From assembly GCA_040182905.1 (NCBI GenBank), contig JARQWU010000080.1:1-37129 (forward strand): a stretch of DNA of 37,129 nt, written 5' to 3'. Positions 10,534 to 20,340 of the stretch are shown here, in pieces. The translations under genes were made by a program, and so were the position numbers. Origin of the DNA: Barthelona sp. PAP020 (taxonomy: Eukaryota > Metamonada: BaSk clade). Under the pieces are notes generated by a model. That model searched no databases. It was given only the letters and a program-made list of their open reading frames with translations, and was not told the DNA's origin. The first letter of the stretch is position 1; the number at the start of each line of letters is the position of its first letter.

Positions 10534-10911
10534 ATGCCGTTAATAGATAATAAAGGTTGTTAAATAAAGTTCAACATTCAATTTGTTAGACAGCTTAGAT
10601 GAAGCAAATAAAGAATGGAATTCTAAACAAATGGAAATTAAAGAAGGTATGTTATTAATCTTCTATTCTTGTTTGTTTGATTTCTTTTATTCAATTTGAA
10701 CATTGATGGGTGTGGTGAAAGTGAGCAAATAGATTGCACAAAGTTCTTTTTCAAGAGTAAAACCTTTATGTTCAAGAAAAATTGTTTGTGTTTATGGGGA
10801 AGAAGAGAAGATGAACTGAAGTTAGTTTTTGTTTTCTTTTTTTATCATTTATCATTTCGTAGTTGGCAAAAATTATCAACTTTGCTAAATCACATGATAC
10901 AACAACAATAA
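10534..10911 (+). CDS. Candidate small spliced gene, function unknown
   Basis: This is a hypothetical structure inside a 681-bp gap. Exon 1 is 10534-10555 (ATG, seven codons plus one base). Intron 1 is 10556-10589 (34 nt, GTTGTT...TTGTTAG). Exon 2 is 10590-10646 and encodes DSLDEANKEWNSKQMEIKE. Intron 2 starts with GTATGT at 10647. The last acceptor is CATTTCGTAG at 10862, followed by 10863-10911 (WQKLSTLLNHMIQQQ, stop). The reading frame is kept across intron 1. The middle is ambiguous. One model has intron 2 ending at 10732 and a 42-nt final intron (10821-10862); another has intron 2 ending at 10725 and a longer final intron. Either gives a helical protein of roughly 50-70 residues. I do not recognise the family. 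Confidence 0.35.
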
Positions 10912-11027
10912 ACACGAATTTATAATTTATAAAATATTGAAACAATGCAGTAGATCAGCAATATATTTTCATTTATCACAAAACAGAAAACTTAAACTCA
11001 AAAGAAGCAAAAATATTATTTTTTTGT

Positions 11028-14000
11028 TCAATCAAATGCATCAATGTCAAAAAATACTGGATTTTTAGCTTGTTCTTCATTTGATAATAATTGAAGACCA
11101 TAGACTTCAAAATCGTCATTGTCATTTGATTTATTTCTGCAAACAGTGATAAGAAAAACTGATCCTAAGAAACCAAGAATAAACCCAAAAATGACCAAAG
11201 GTAGGTAAAAAGCACCAGGAATTTGTACCAAATTTGGAGATACAACAATACCATTGTCATTTGAACTGGTGGGTAAAATACAAACGTAAAAGAATAAACC
11301 CTTAGAACTATTGAACTGATGAGAAAACAAATAACTATTTTCAGCATTATAAGAAGGGAATTCTAGTTCTTCTATTGAATTACTCACTGAAATTAAGGCA
11401 TCACCATCAAATTGAAGTTTAAATATAGCAGAACTCGTAACTTTTGTAACATTATAACCAATGATTATAGGAGAAGCATAAGTTCCAGGAAAATAGTTGA
11501 AATTTGTTTCCAAAGAAATTTCTTTCACACTTAAACCTGTAGCAATAGCTTCAATAACATCTATACCTTCAATTTTTAAAAATGCTGCTGCTAAATAACT
11601 TTGCTCTGCATAGCAAAATGTACATTGTTTACTATCAAATATGTTTGAAATCGTATGACAATTTCCAAATTGAACATCATTATAATCTGTCAAATAACTC
11701 TTAAAAATCCCATTTGAACAAGATCTAGTCATAAAATATTGTATAAATATGGGATAGGTTAAAATATCAATATATAATTGCTCATATTCAACCATTATTT
11801 CATAAGATTGTTTTTCATTATAATTTAAATGTAAATCAGTTGAGGATTTTAAAGTAATATTGCTAACAGTAATGACAGAATCAATATTTCCAGAACATTC
11901 AATCCAAACAGATTCATCATTGTCATGAAAATTTATTCGCTCATTTCTCAAAAGAGTTTCTTGATTAATTGTAGAAACACATAAAGGATGTGGATAACTG
12001 TTAAAAGAATACATCAATTCCACACTACCAAATACACCCACACTAAAGGTCCTCAATTCATATTTCATCGAAGATATTGAAGGTAAATATACTGTAAAAT
12101 TCTTCTTACTTTCAATGGTTGTGGTTTGAAAATTCTCATCAAACTTCATAATGTTTCTAAAGGTACTGTAAACATTCACCCCATCCGTTGATTTGATTGA
12201 AGTATATATCATGATGATATCTGTTGAAATACAAGGTGGAAATACATTTTTCCCTTCTGTGATGTTTACATTTAAATATTCAGGTGAATACGGATATTTT
12301 GCAACATATTCTTCTTTTACAGGACTATTTACAGTTAAAAGAGTGATAGCTTCTGATACTTCATAAAAATCAGTAATTATCAATTGTGGTCCATTTGTTA
12401 AAACCAAAGTTTCATCACGCAAATATGTTACAATTGTGGCAGGTAATGTATTGGCATGAAACGTCATATCTACACATGTTGCTGTTTCATAAGGCGATAC
12501 AACAATCAATAATTCATCAACATCAAAGAAATACATGCTTTCATCTTTCATTTCAGGTGTAATAACAAAAGGTCCACTCAATCGATTCTGTTTTGTACCA
12601 TTATAAAACGAAAGCTTTATAGAAGCATTCAAATAAGAAATAACAAACTCAACTGCCAACTTGTCTGCTTGATTTGTATTGGTGTTAATGTTCTCATTGT
12701 CACACAACAATAAGTAATTGCTTTCCTCATCAAAAATATCGTTATGTGAAGAAAATGGTACTTCACTGACAAATTTGGCCAATTGATTGGACAAAAAATT
12801 AACAGTTAAAAATCTAGGAGCCATATCAAATGGTTCAACCAATAAATAGATTTTATTACTCAAAGAAGGTACGTCAATACGTTGACGAACACCAGCAGTC
12901 ATAACTCGGTTGAAATATTGTCCTTTGGTTGAAGCTCCACACCAACCACTTGTTAGTTGTTGAACTGAATTATCAAACAAAGTTAAATCTCCACATCCCA
13001 TTGTAACAAATAAAACAGGAGAAATGTAATGAGAGCTAGTAGTAAACACTAATAATGTTGGCCCAAACACTGATTCATGGAATTTAGCTTCATTTTCATC
13101 ACTAGACAATTGCAAACCACCATTTATGATTTGGATTTGTACCCTAGGATTACCTGAAGTTGAATAATCCCAAGAGCTTGGAGGCCAAATTGATAATAAA
13201 ATACTTTGATCAGGATTATCCAAGACTGAGCATGGAATAATGCTAAATTGAACAATTTCTAACACTTGGTTTGTTCGACTTATTATTCCATTTTCAAAAG
13301 TGAAGATTTCTGCAATAAAAGGATGAAGTTCTGGATATACAGTTAAGTTAACAAAAATGGCATCATGATGTCCGTCAATTTCAGCAAAGTATCCAAAGTG
13401 TTGAGGTATATCAACAAAGGTTGTACCTTCAGGAATAATAACACTTCTTTGATATATTAGATCTACGTGTAAATCACATTCAGTATCAATGGAACCAAAT
13501 AATGCAGTTTCACGATATTTAAAATCAATTTCAATCAAAGGATCAGTCAAAGGATCGGTAGTTGTAACAATCACATCATTTTCCATAATGTAAATGTTGT
13601 TTGGATCTCTGTTGTAATTGGATGGAATATTGTACATTCTAAATAATCCCAAATTTGATTCATTTTCATCAAACACCAAATTGGTTAACAACACTACAAA
13701 CTGTTCCTGATGGGTCAAATGAACATCCAAAGAATGTGTTGTTGAAACATAATGTGAATCTCTAAATAGAAACAAAGTTTGTGCACCAGCATAATCATTT
13801 GTTTCAATCATAATCAAATTTGCATGTCCTATATCAATTAAGCGTCTGGTTGGTTTATTGATTATGTCATAAATAATATTATTAACGTTTGCATTGTTGT
13901 CATTTTCAAAGGTAGCAACTTTTTTAATGCCTGAACTATTGGAATTAATGAAGATACATAAATTTTCGCTTGTTTGAGGCAATGTGAAAACAGATAAAGC

Positions 14001-17000
14001 ACTATTAGTCAAAACTACACTGGATTCACTTTCTAAAGCAGTTGCGACATTTTTTAATCGGTAATTTTGGAACAAAATTTTGGAAGTTTTTTCCGTTTTT
14101 AAAGTAATGTAAGCATTTTTAGAAGTATCACCCACACTGCCATCAATATCAATAATATCATTACTTGAAATTGCATGTAAAGATGGCGTACAATCAGAAC
14201 AATATGTTTTATCATTTGAAAGAATCATACCTTTACCACCAATCATACATTCTATTTGACTGTTTTCTTGAAAGACAAAGCTTAATTCTAGATGCATGGA
14301 TATAGCTAAACTTGTCAATGGAACAATGAAAAAATTAAATCCTGGTTGTAATTTCAATCCATTTGATAAAATCCTCGCATAAACCAACGAGATACTCAAT
14401 TCAATCTTTTTCGAAGTATTAGCAATTAAAAACATGGAATTACTTGAATATGAACATGAAGGAATTAATGAATCAATAATGTTAACAACCACTTTGTGTT
14501 GTTCAGCAGTAATTGCCGTTAACTCCACATCAGTATCAATTGAAGAAAAATATAGACTTTGATCAAGATTTTCTTCAAAATCATTACTGAAACGTAATTC
14601 AATACAATGTAAAACGGCTGAATCAACAGCAGGAAACGTCAATAAATTGTAATTTGGAAAATCAATAACACTTTTGGAAACACTATAAACTTCAAATTGA
14701 ACAGCTGTTTCTATTTCTGTATTTAAACGACTTAACAATATGATAAAATGAGGGGTATATGAAAAGAAATGAAAAATGAATTCAGATTCAGTAATTTCAA
14801 CTTTAACATCATATGCGCTTCCAGTCAAGGTTTCCAGATAAACACCATTACCAAATGTCTTAACTTTCAATGCAAAACTTTGAAACGTTTCAATAAAAGA
14901 ATATCCTTCCAAATTCATAACACTGTAATCAAATAAAGGTGTCACATAATACTTATCAGAGGGTCTTATATGATTTTCATAAAGTTTAGTAATATTCAAA
15001 GAAATGCTTGTTGGAGACTTTGTATCAACAATAAATATTGTTATAATAATCATTGAATCATAATGAGAAGACAATAATATAACTTCAACTCCATTATCTG
15101 TTTGAGGATTTGCAATATAATGATTGTCAAGGGCACAATCTTCCTTCACAATACACGGTAACTCTTGACTGTATATTTCGATTGTAGAATTTGTTCTAAT
15201 ATCAGCTATCAAAGAATTATACACAGAATTTACAGATTTATACACGAGAAAAGTGTCTTTTGAAATTACTACATCAATTTTGTCATTGACAATATCAATG
15301 AATTCCAATTTCTTGATATCCATGTGAAAGTTTGCATTGATACACTGCAATGTTAAATAGAAATCCACATTCTCTTCAAATTCAATCATCTTTTCAACTT
15401 CATTATCAAACTCATAAACAATCATTTGTAATTCACTTGTTAAATATGATCCTGTCATATTACAACGGCTATTAGCGTACAATTTCAACAAATAAAAACC
15501 AACCCCAAATTCACGTTTCACAACTTTCTGCCCAACAACTGGAATAGCAATATCATCTTCATAAACAATAATATCTGCTGAATCGACTCGCTTTAAATCA
15601 GTTTGAACAGAAATTAATCTTTGTGCCTCCAAACGAATCTTAGCAAAATCAGGAACGAAAAACTGTATTACCGTTCCTGAAACTTTGGTATTTTCCCCAA
15701 TGCTAAACTTATAATCACTAGATAATTCAAGTAAAGATTGAGATGCAATGAACAATATCGTTTCAGATCTAGACAAATAATATGAAGATTTATCAATAGG
15801 TATTACGGGATTCAGTACAATAGAGGTGACAGAAGTTGATTCAATCACCATATATTCATTTGTATTCAAAATAACACCATCAACAATACCATCACCAATC
15901 AGATCAAAATTGTGATCAAATATGTATAATTGAGATGAAGATCCAATTGTAAATTGAAGGTATTGTTTGGATTGAATGACACAAGGACCATGAATTTCAT
16001 CCCCCCAATACATATCATACACAGGTAAAGGATTGAAGTGAAATGTTCCTTGTTCAACGTAAATAATTGGTTGATTCTTAATAACAGGAAGCAAATCAAG
16101 TTGTGAACCATCTAATTCAACCATCTGATTGTTCAAAACAATAAGTAATGAACAAGTTTCAGAAGAAATACATTTAAATGCTACGATTCCATCAAATAAT
16201 GCAGTAACAATTGAATTTGTTGAAATATCCAAAGGTTTAAAAAGTTCAACAGTAACTTCTTGTTGATTGGAAGTAAAATATCCATTACATGATTGCTTAA
16301 CATTTGAAGTTGGTTCAATAACAAAAACAATATCTAACATATCCTCAAAATGAAAATCATGACCAAATTGATCAGTATCTTGGTACAAATATTGAAAAGA
16401 ACCTTCAATAATAGCTCCAAATCTAGTACTTGTCGAACAACTACTAAATAAAACCACATCAAAAATAGCATTGTCTAAATATCCAGATGTTCTTCCAGAA
16501 AATTCAAAATTAACATTTTTTTCAAAACTTTGAAGCGAATTTTGCTGTAATTTCAATTCAGTAACACTATTTACGGAAACCCATACCATTTGTTTTGTAA
16601 CTTCAAAATCAGGAATATAACAATCGTAATCACATTGATATCCACTGAAAGAATTTGGCAAAATCGTTTTTATTTCATTTGTAGATTGATTAAAATGTAA
16701 CACAACTTTAACATTTGATAGTAATCGTTGTTTGACGACATTTGAGGGATATAATGTGGTGAGATAAATAAAACCACTTTCATACAATGTTAATGGGTTG
16801 TCTTCAGACAATTCAGGAACAGTTGCCACTGATTGTTTCAATGATACTGCACCTTGTTTTGAATTTGAAACAAGAATATATAATGATTGTTCGGGTGGCA
16901 CTAATAAAGAAGTTATTCCATCAATAATGACATTTTCATAAGCGTATTGAACTGTGAAACCAGTAACACTGTATTTAATTCCTTCAATAGTTTGTTTAAC

Positions 17001-18743
17001 TATAAAGAGACCATATTTATCACTGATACTCGTTGGATTAATAACAACATCAAATATATTGATCTGAATATTGATCAAAAGTCCACAATATTGACGTAAT
17101 ATTTTTACAGTTAAATCTTCAGTTTCATTGTTAACAAATAAACCTTTTTTCAAAATAATCCCGTTAACATCAACAAAATCTGAAGTGATTATCTTCATAA
17201 CTTGATTTTTCTTTAATTTTAGATTGTATCCAGTTTCTTCAATTTTGCCTTGAAAATCAGTAACATCATCACCAATATAAGTAGTACTAAAATAATCAAT
17301 ACAATACCTTGTGGTGCTAATTTGATCAATAAAACTTTGGAAAAAATCAATGTCGGTCAAAACTTTAGTATATCCAATAAATTTGGCTTCAAATGTTTCC
17401 AAATCATCATTTAAACACACAATACTAATTATTTTTGGTTTTGTATTGATAAAGTCACTATGAATAAACCCATTTTCAATCAATTCATTGAAAGCATTGA
17501 TATTATCTTGATAATTAATGTTTTGTAACACATAAAGAGAACTTAATGGTGGTAAAACTCCATATATATCATTAATAGTAATCATTTTGGTTTCTAAAGG
17601 TTTCAGAATTCTGCTAGAATTCATTAAAAATACTCCTTCAACATCCTTATCCAAAGATATTTTTTCTAAAATTACAGGAAACAAATCAATAATTGCTGAA
17701 GCAATGTCGGAAACTGATAAATAATTGTTTATACATCCAATTACCTTTTCTAAATCCAAATCAATGATAGCATCCTTCAAATATGTACGTATCTTTTTTG
17801 CATTCTCATCATTCTGCACTAAATTTTCAATATCTTCATTCAAAAATGAACTCAACTTCACATTCGAAGTGGGTATTGATTCAGTACTTAAAGTACTCAA
17901 TATATAACCTCCTAATGTATGAGTAACAATCGATACATTCAAAATTTGAAAACTTTCAAAATTATTACTTGAAGAGACATATAGAACATTTCCCTTATGA
18001 TCAATCATATTGTCAACCTCTTCATTTGTCAAAATAATCACAGGTTTTACTTGATATTTTTTTGAAAAAAAATCAATAATCCGCTTAGCCCATGACCCTT
18101 GTAAATCCATTTGTAACATTAAAATGATAACATCATGTTCCTCAATATTTCGGATACTAATTTCTTCCATCAAACTATCAATAGGATCAACAATATCAAC
18201 ATAGGATTGTGTAATATTGTCAATAAAACCAAAAACTAATGCTTTTTTATCATTTTTTAAACTCAAAGAACGATAATTTGAACCATAATTTCCAACATTG
18301 GTCAGAACATTACGCATTCTATCTTCAGTACTCCAAGAACATGTTTCTCCAAATAAACACTTCATAGCGCTTTCAGACATAATATCTTCCTTTCCCAAAC
18401 ACAAAGAATCAAATCCAAATTGATTTAATACTTCAAACATATATTTTCCTATCGGATCAGATAAATCAGAAAAAGCTGATCCATAAATATTATTTCCAAT
18501 ATTAAATGAAAAACTATTAACATTTGGATTATTGTTTAACAAATTTTCTTGATATTTATTGATAAACGCATAATAATGTGACAAATCAGAATCCAAGTCC
18601 AAATCAGTACTAACAATATTATCATGAGTTCCCAACCCATAACCATGTATATTTCCACTAAACAATATCGAAATATCAATGTTCTCTGAAAATACTTTGG
18701 AAAAAAATGCTATCAAACAAAGTAAACATAAATATACATTCAT
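11028..18743 (-). CDS. Giant type I membrane protein with a degenerate 5'-nucleotidase head
   Basis: The protein has 2571 residues. Residues 1-19 form a clear signal peptide. Residues about 20-420 follow the UshA/CD73 5'-nucleotidase fold order: ILFSGNIHG (usual ILHTNDxHG), FNIGNNIYGS (usual DAGDxxQGS), FGFDSLCLGKEDI (usual LGYDAMTLGNHEF), DVIILML, then a C-terminal-domain-like part ending ITINDIYGVLPPLSSLYVL (compare ITxGDVYxVLPFxNTLVVV). Nearly all metal ligands are replaced (D to N, N-H to K-E, GGHTH lost); only the His of NIHG remains, so it is probably catalytically dead. About 2000 residues of Ser/Thr-rich, beta-type ectodomain with many N-X-S/T sites follow. A single membrane span lies near residue 2520 (FYLPLVIFGFILGFLGSVFL), then a short acidic cytosolic tail with an NPVF motif. 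Family resemblance is by eye; the surface role (adhesion, receptor or cargo binding) is unknown. Confidence 0.75.
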   Translation of the reverse strand: MNVYLCLLCLIAFFSKVFSENIDISILFSGNIHGYGLGTHDNIVSTDLDLDSDLSHYYAFINKYQENLLNNNPNVNSFSFNIGNNIYGSAFSDLSDPIGKYMFEVLNQFGFDSLCLGKEDIMSESAMKCLFGETCSWSTEDRMRNVLTNVGNYGSNYRSLSLKNDKKALVFGFIDNITQSYVDIVDPIDSLMEEISIRNIEEHDVIILMLQMDLQGSWAKRIIDFFSKKYQVKPVIILTNEEVDNMIDHKGNVLYVSSSNNFESFQILNVSIVTHTLGGYILSTLSTESIPTSNVKLSSFLNEDIENLVQNDENAKKIRTYLKDAIIDLDLEKVIGCINNYLSVSDIASAIIDLFPVILEKISLDKDVEGVFLMNSSRILKPLETKMITINDIYGVLPPLSSLYVLQNINYQDNINAFNELIENGFIHSDFINTKPKIISIVCLNDDLETFEAKFIGYTKVLTDIDFFQSFIDQISTTRYCIDYFSTTYIGDDVTDFQGKIEETGYNLKLKKNQVMKIITSDFVDVNGIILKKGLFVNNETEDLTVKILRQYCGLLINIQINIFDVVINPTSISDKYGLFIVKQTIEGIKYSVTGFTVQYAYENVIIDGITSLLVPPEQSLYILVSNSKQGAVSLKQSVATVPELSEDNPLTLYESGFIYLTTLYPSNVVKQRLLSNVKVVLHFNQSTNEIKTILPNSFSGYQCDYDCYIPDFEVTKQMVWVSVNSVTELKLQQNSLQSFEKNVNFEFSGRTSGYLDNAIFDVVLFSSCSTSTRFGAIIEGSFQYLYQDTDQFGHDFHFEDMLDIVFVIEPTSNVKQSCNGYFTSNQQEVTVELFKPLDISTNSIVTALFDGIVAFKCISSETCSLLIVLNNQMVELDGSQLDLLPVIKNQPIIYVEQGTFHFNPLPVYDMYWGDEIHGPCVIQSKQYLQFTIGSSSQLYIFDHNFDLIGDGIVDGVILNTNEYMVIESTSVTSIVLNPVIPIDKSSYYLSRSETILFIASQSLLELSSDYKFSIGENTKVSGTVIQFFVPDFAKIRLEAQRLISVQTDLKRVDSADIIVYEDDIAIPVVGQKVVKREFGVGFYLLKLYANSRCNMTGSYLTSELQMIVYEFDNEVEKMIEFEENVDFYLTLQCINANFHMDIKKLEFIDIVNDKIDVVISKDTFLVYKSVNSVYNSLIADIRTNSTIEIYSQELPCIVKEDCALDNHYIANPQTDNGVEVILLSSHYDSMIIITIFIVDTKSPTSISLNITKLYENHIRPSDKYYVTPLFDYSVMNLEGYSFIETFQSFALKVKTFGNGVYLETLTGSAYDVKVEITESEFIFHFFSYTPHFIILLSRLNTEIETAVQFEVYSVSKSVIDFPNYNLLTFPAVDSAVLHCIELRFSNDFEENLDQSLYFSSIDTDVELTAITAEQHKVVVNIIDSLIPSCSYSSNSMFLIANTSKKIELSISLVYARILSNGLKLQPGFNFFIVPLTSLAISMHLELSFVFQENSQIECMIGGKGMILSNDKTYCSDCTPSLHAISSNDIIDIDGSVGDTSKNAYITLKTEKTSKILFQNYRLKNVATALESESSVVLTNSALSVFTLPQTSENLCIFINSNSSGIKKVATFENDNNANVNNIIYDIINKPTRRLIDIGHANLIMIETNDYAGAQTLFLFRDSHYVSTTHSLDVHLTHQEQFVVLLTNLVFDENESNLGLFRMYNIPSNYNRDPNNIYIMENDVIVTTTDPLTDPLIEIDFKYRETALFGSIDTECDLHVDLIYQRSVIIPEGTTFVDIPQHFGYFAEIDGHHDAIFVNLTVYPELHPFIAEIFTFENGIISRTNQVLEIVQFSIIPCSVLDNPDQSILLSIWPPSSWDYSTSGNPRVQIQIINGGLQLSSDENEAKFHESVFGPTLLVFTTSSHYISPVLFVTMGCGDLTLFDNSVQQLTSGWCGASTKGQYFNRVMTAGVRQRIDVPSLSNKIYLLVEPFDMAPRFLTVNFLSNQLAKFVSEVPFSSHNDIFDEESNYLLLCDNENINTNTNQADKLAVEFVISYLNASIKLSFYNGTKQNRLSGPFVITPEMKDESMYFFDVDELLIVVSPYETATCVDMTFHANTLPATIVTYLRDETLVLTNGPQLIITDFYEVSEAITLLTVNSPVKEEYVAKYPYSPEYLNVNITEGKNVFPPCISTDIIMIYTSIKSTDGVNVYSTFRNIMKFDENFQTTTIESKKNFTVYLPSISSMKYELRTFSVGVFGSVELMYSFNSYPHPLCVSTINQETLLRNERINFHDNDESVWIECSGNIDSVITVSNITLKSSTDLHLNYNEKQSYEIMVEYEQLYIDILTYPIFIQYFMTRSCSNGIFKSYLTDYNDVQFGNCHTISNIFDSKQCTFCYAEQSYLAAAFLKIEGIDVIEAIATGLSVKEISLETNFNYFPGTYASPIIIGYNVTKVTSSAIFKLQFDGDALISVSNSIEELEFPSYNAENSYLFSHQFNSSKGLFFYVCILPTSSNDNGIVVSPNLVQIPGAFYLPLVIFGFILGFLGSVFLITVCRNKSNDNDDFEVYGLQLLSNEEQAKNPVFFDIDAFD

Positions 18744-18945
18744 AATAGCATTGATATGAATAGAAAAATGGCAAAATTAATAAAAATAAGAAAACAGTTT
18801 TCTTCCTTGCTTTCACAAAGAAAATCAACATGTTCAATCATTTTAACATATTAAAAAGAAATAACAAAATGATATATTGAAAAATTTATTATTGAGACCG
18901 AACTTTCAAAAAAAAACCTAATAACAAGAGAAAATCAAATCACTC

Positions 18946-19962
18946 CTATCTACTTTTATATTCGCAAGCTTTTAAAAATAGTTTCTGTTTTGCCTTGTTA
19001 ATTGCAGAAACACTTGGAGAATATTGTTTTTCACTGAAAAATATAGTGAAAAAGCTATATAAATCTTTTTTTGACATTATTCTAAACCCAAACAATCTCA
19101 ATGCATGAACAAAATCTCCAATAGACTCAAATCGAGAGTTAACTTCAGCAACAATTAATCGACCATCCCTTTTCAAAATGCGTGAAGCCTCCAAAAGAAA
19201 ATCTGATAGATTAGTTCCCATTAGAGACAAACAAAAAACAACAACATCACAAGAATTATCTTCTAAAGGCACATGAGCCATATCACATGCAGTTACGGTA
19301 TCATTAACAGCAACAAAATCAAAGCTGTGCACTTTTTCCACATTGCTTGAAATAGTTTTAGACAATCTAGCCTCACCACATCCCATATCAGCCACAATAA
19401 GATTTCTATTGGTTTGTGCCAACTCATTTATAAATTCTATTATTTTATCCAAAGGATGAGCTGGCCATTTAGCACTCTGTAAGGCAAATCCTTCATGATA
19501 ATCAAAAAACTTTTGAGAATCCTTAAATTTCTGGAACGAAACATTTGATGGATTATTATAAAGATCATCATTCAATTTTCTAAACCTTCCTCCACGCAAC
19601 CTTTCGTCAATTTCTGCCAATTTCTTAGATTTTGGCTTATCTCTTATGATTCTTTTATTTGCAACAGGGGTTGAAATATCAACAGATGGTACAACAACAT
19701 TTTTATCTTCTATTTGTTGTTCTTCATCATTGATGACAGGTTCTCTTTTTGTAAAGACATCTTGTTCTTTTTCCAATTTTTCAACAACAACATTTTCATT
19801 CTTGTTTGCTTCAACTTTCTTATTTTTGCCTTTCTTGTTCTTTTTCTTTTTTATTTCCGTCTTTGGTTTTTTTTTCTCTTCACTAATGTTTAAATTGGCT
19901 TTAAATAGTCCACCGTATAAATCGTCGCCACCAAAAACATCATCAGTTGCTTCAAAAGACAT
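18946..19962 (-). CDS. RRP8: RRP8 nucleolar rRNA methyltransferase
   Basis: The 338-residue protein matches RRP8 (nucleomethylin), the SAM-dependent enzyme that makes an m1A in large-subunit rRNA in the nucleolus. Residues 30-65 and 105-115 are Lys-rich and should act as nucleolar targeting sequence. The conserved domain begins at about 120 with RLRGGRFRKLNDDLY. It continues with FDYHEGFALQSAKWP, the SAM-binding loop VADMGCGEARLS (about 190-201), CDMAHVPLED and the family signature FCLSLMGTN (243-251), then a fold-completing FGFRIMSKKDLYSFF. All expected catalytic-domain motifs are present. The start is the first ATG, preceded by a T-rich leader. It is part of a co-directional minus-strand block with no functional link to its immediate neighbours beyond the other ribosome-biogenesis genes at 33-37 kb. 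Confidence 0.93.
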   Translation of the reverse strand: MSFEATDDVFGGDDLYGGLFKANLNISEEKKKPKTEIKKKKNKKGKNKKVEANKNENVVVEKLEKEQDVFTKREPVINDEEQQIEDKNVVVPSVDISTPVANKRIIRDKPKSKKLAEIDERLRGGRFRKLNDDLYNNPSNVSFQKFKDSQKFFDYHEGFALQSAKWPAHPLDKIIEFINELAQTNRNLIVADMGCGEARLSKTISSNVEKVHSFDFVAVNDTVTACDMAHVPLEDNSCDVVVFCLSLMGTNLSDFLLEASRILKRDGRLIVAEVNSRFESIGDFVHALRLFGFRIMSKKDLYSFFTIFFSEKQYSPSVSAINKAKQKLFLKACEYKSR

Positions 19963-20340
19963 TTTGTAGGAAAAAAAAATTCAATGAGTTGAAAAGTTTC
20001 GATCCAAATTCCAACCATTGGGGGCCATTTATTTGTTCCATCAAAATCTTTTCATTTAACTAAAACAGTTTTTTATAAATTGATTATTGGTTGAAACAAT
20101 TCTGTTTGAGAGAATTTTGTTTTCTACTTACCACCCATTAGTTGTAAAACTATCTGAGGTTAACTTAAATCTTCCTCGTTACAGAGAAAGAGGAATTATC
20201 ATGGATCTTGAATGATTGGTGTCATCTGCTGTCTTTTTATCTTTCAAACAAATAGCTGGAAAATACATTCGCTTGGAAAGGTTATAAGAGAAAAATAAAT
20301 GAATAATGAATAAATAACATTTACAAACCTAAAAATTAAA
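19963..20340. other. Intergenic gap with short intron-like signals
   Basis: This 378-bp gap carries the promoter and leader of RRP8 and the 3' end of the DHHC gene. On the minus strand, 20131-20102 reads GTAAGT...CAAACAG (30 nt), and just upstream a GTAACG...CCTCAG segment of 29 nt (about 20181-20153) frames a 22-nt would-be exon. I could not build a start-to-stop gene from these. A TTCGATC sequence near 19997 resembles a tRNA box B but has no pairing T-stem. Confidence 0.25.

Noticed and set aside
19646-19969. 107-codon Ser/Phe-rich plus-strand frame
   Set aside because: It is antisense of the Lys-rich N-terminus of RRP8.
19990-20015. TTCGATC resembling a tRNA box B
   Set aside because: The flanks do not form a T-stem, and no box A or acceptor stem can be found nearby.
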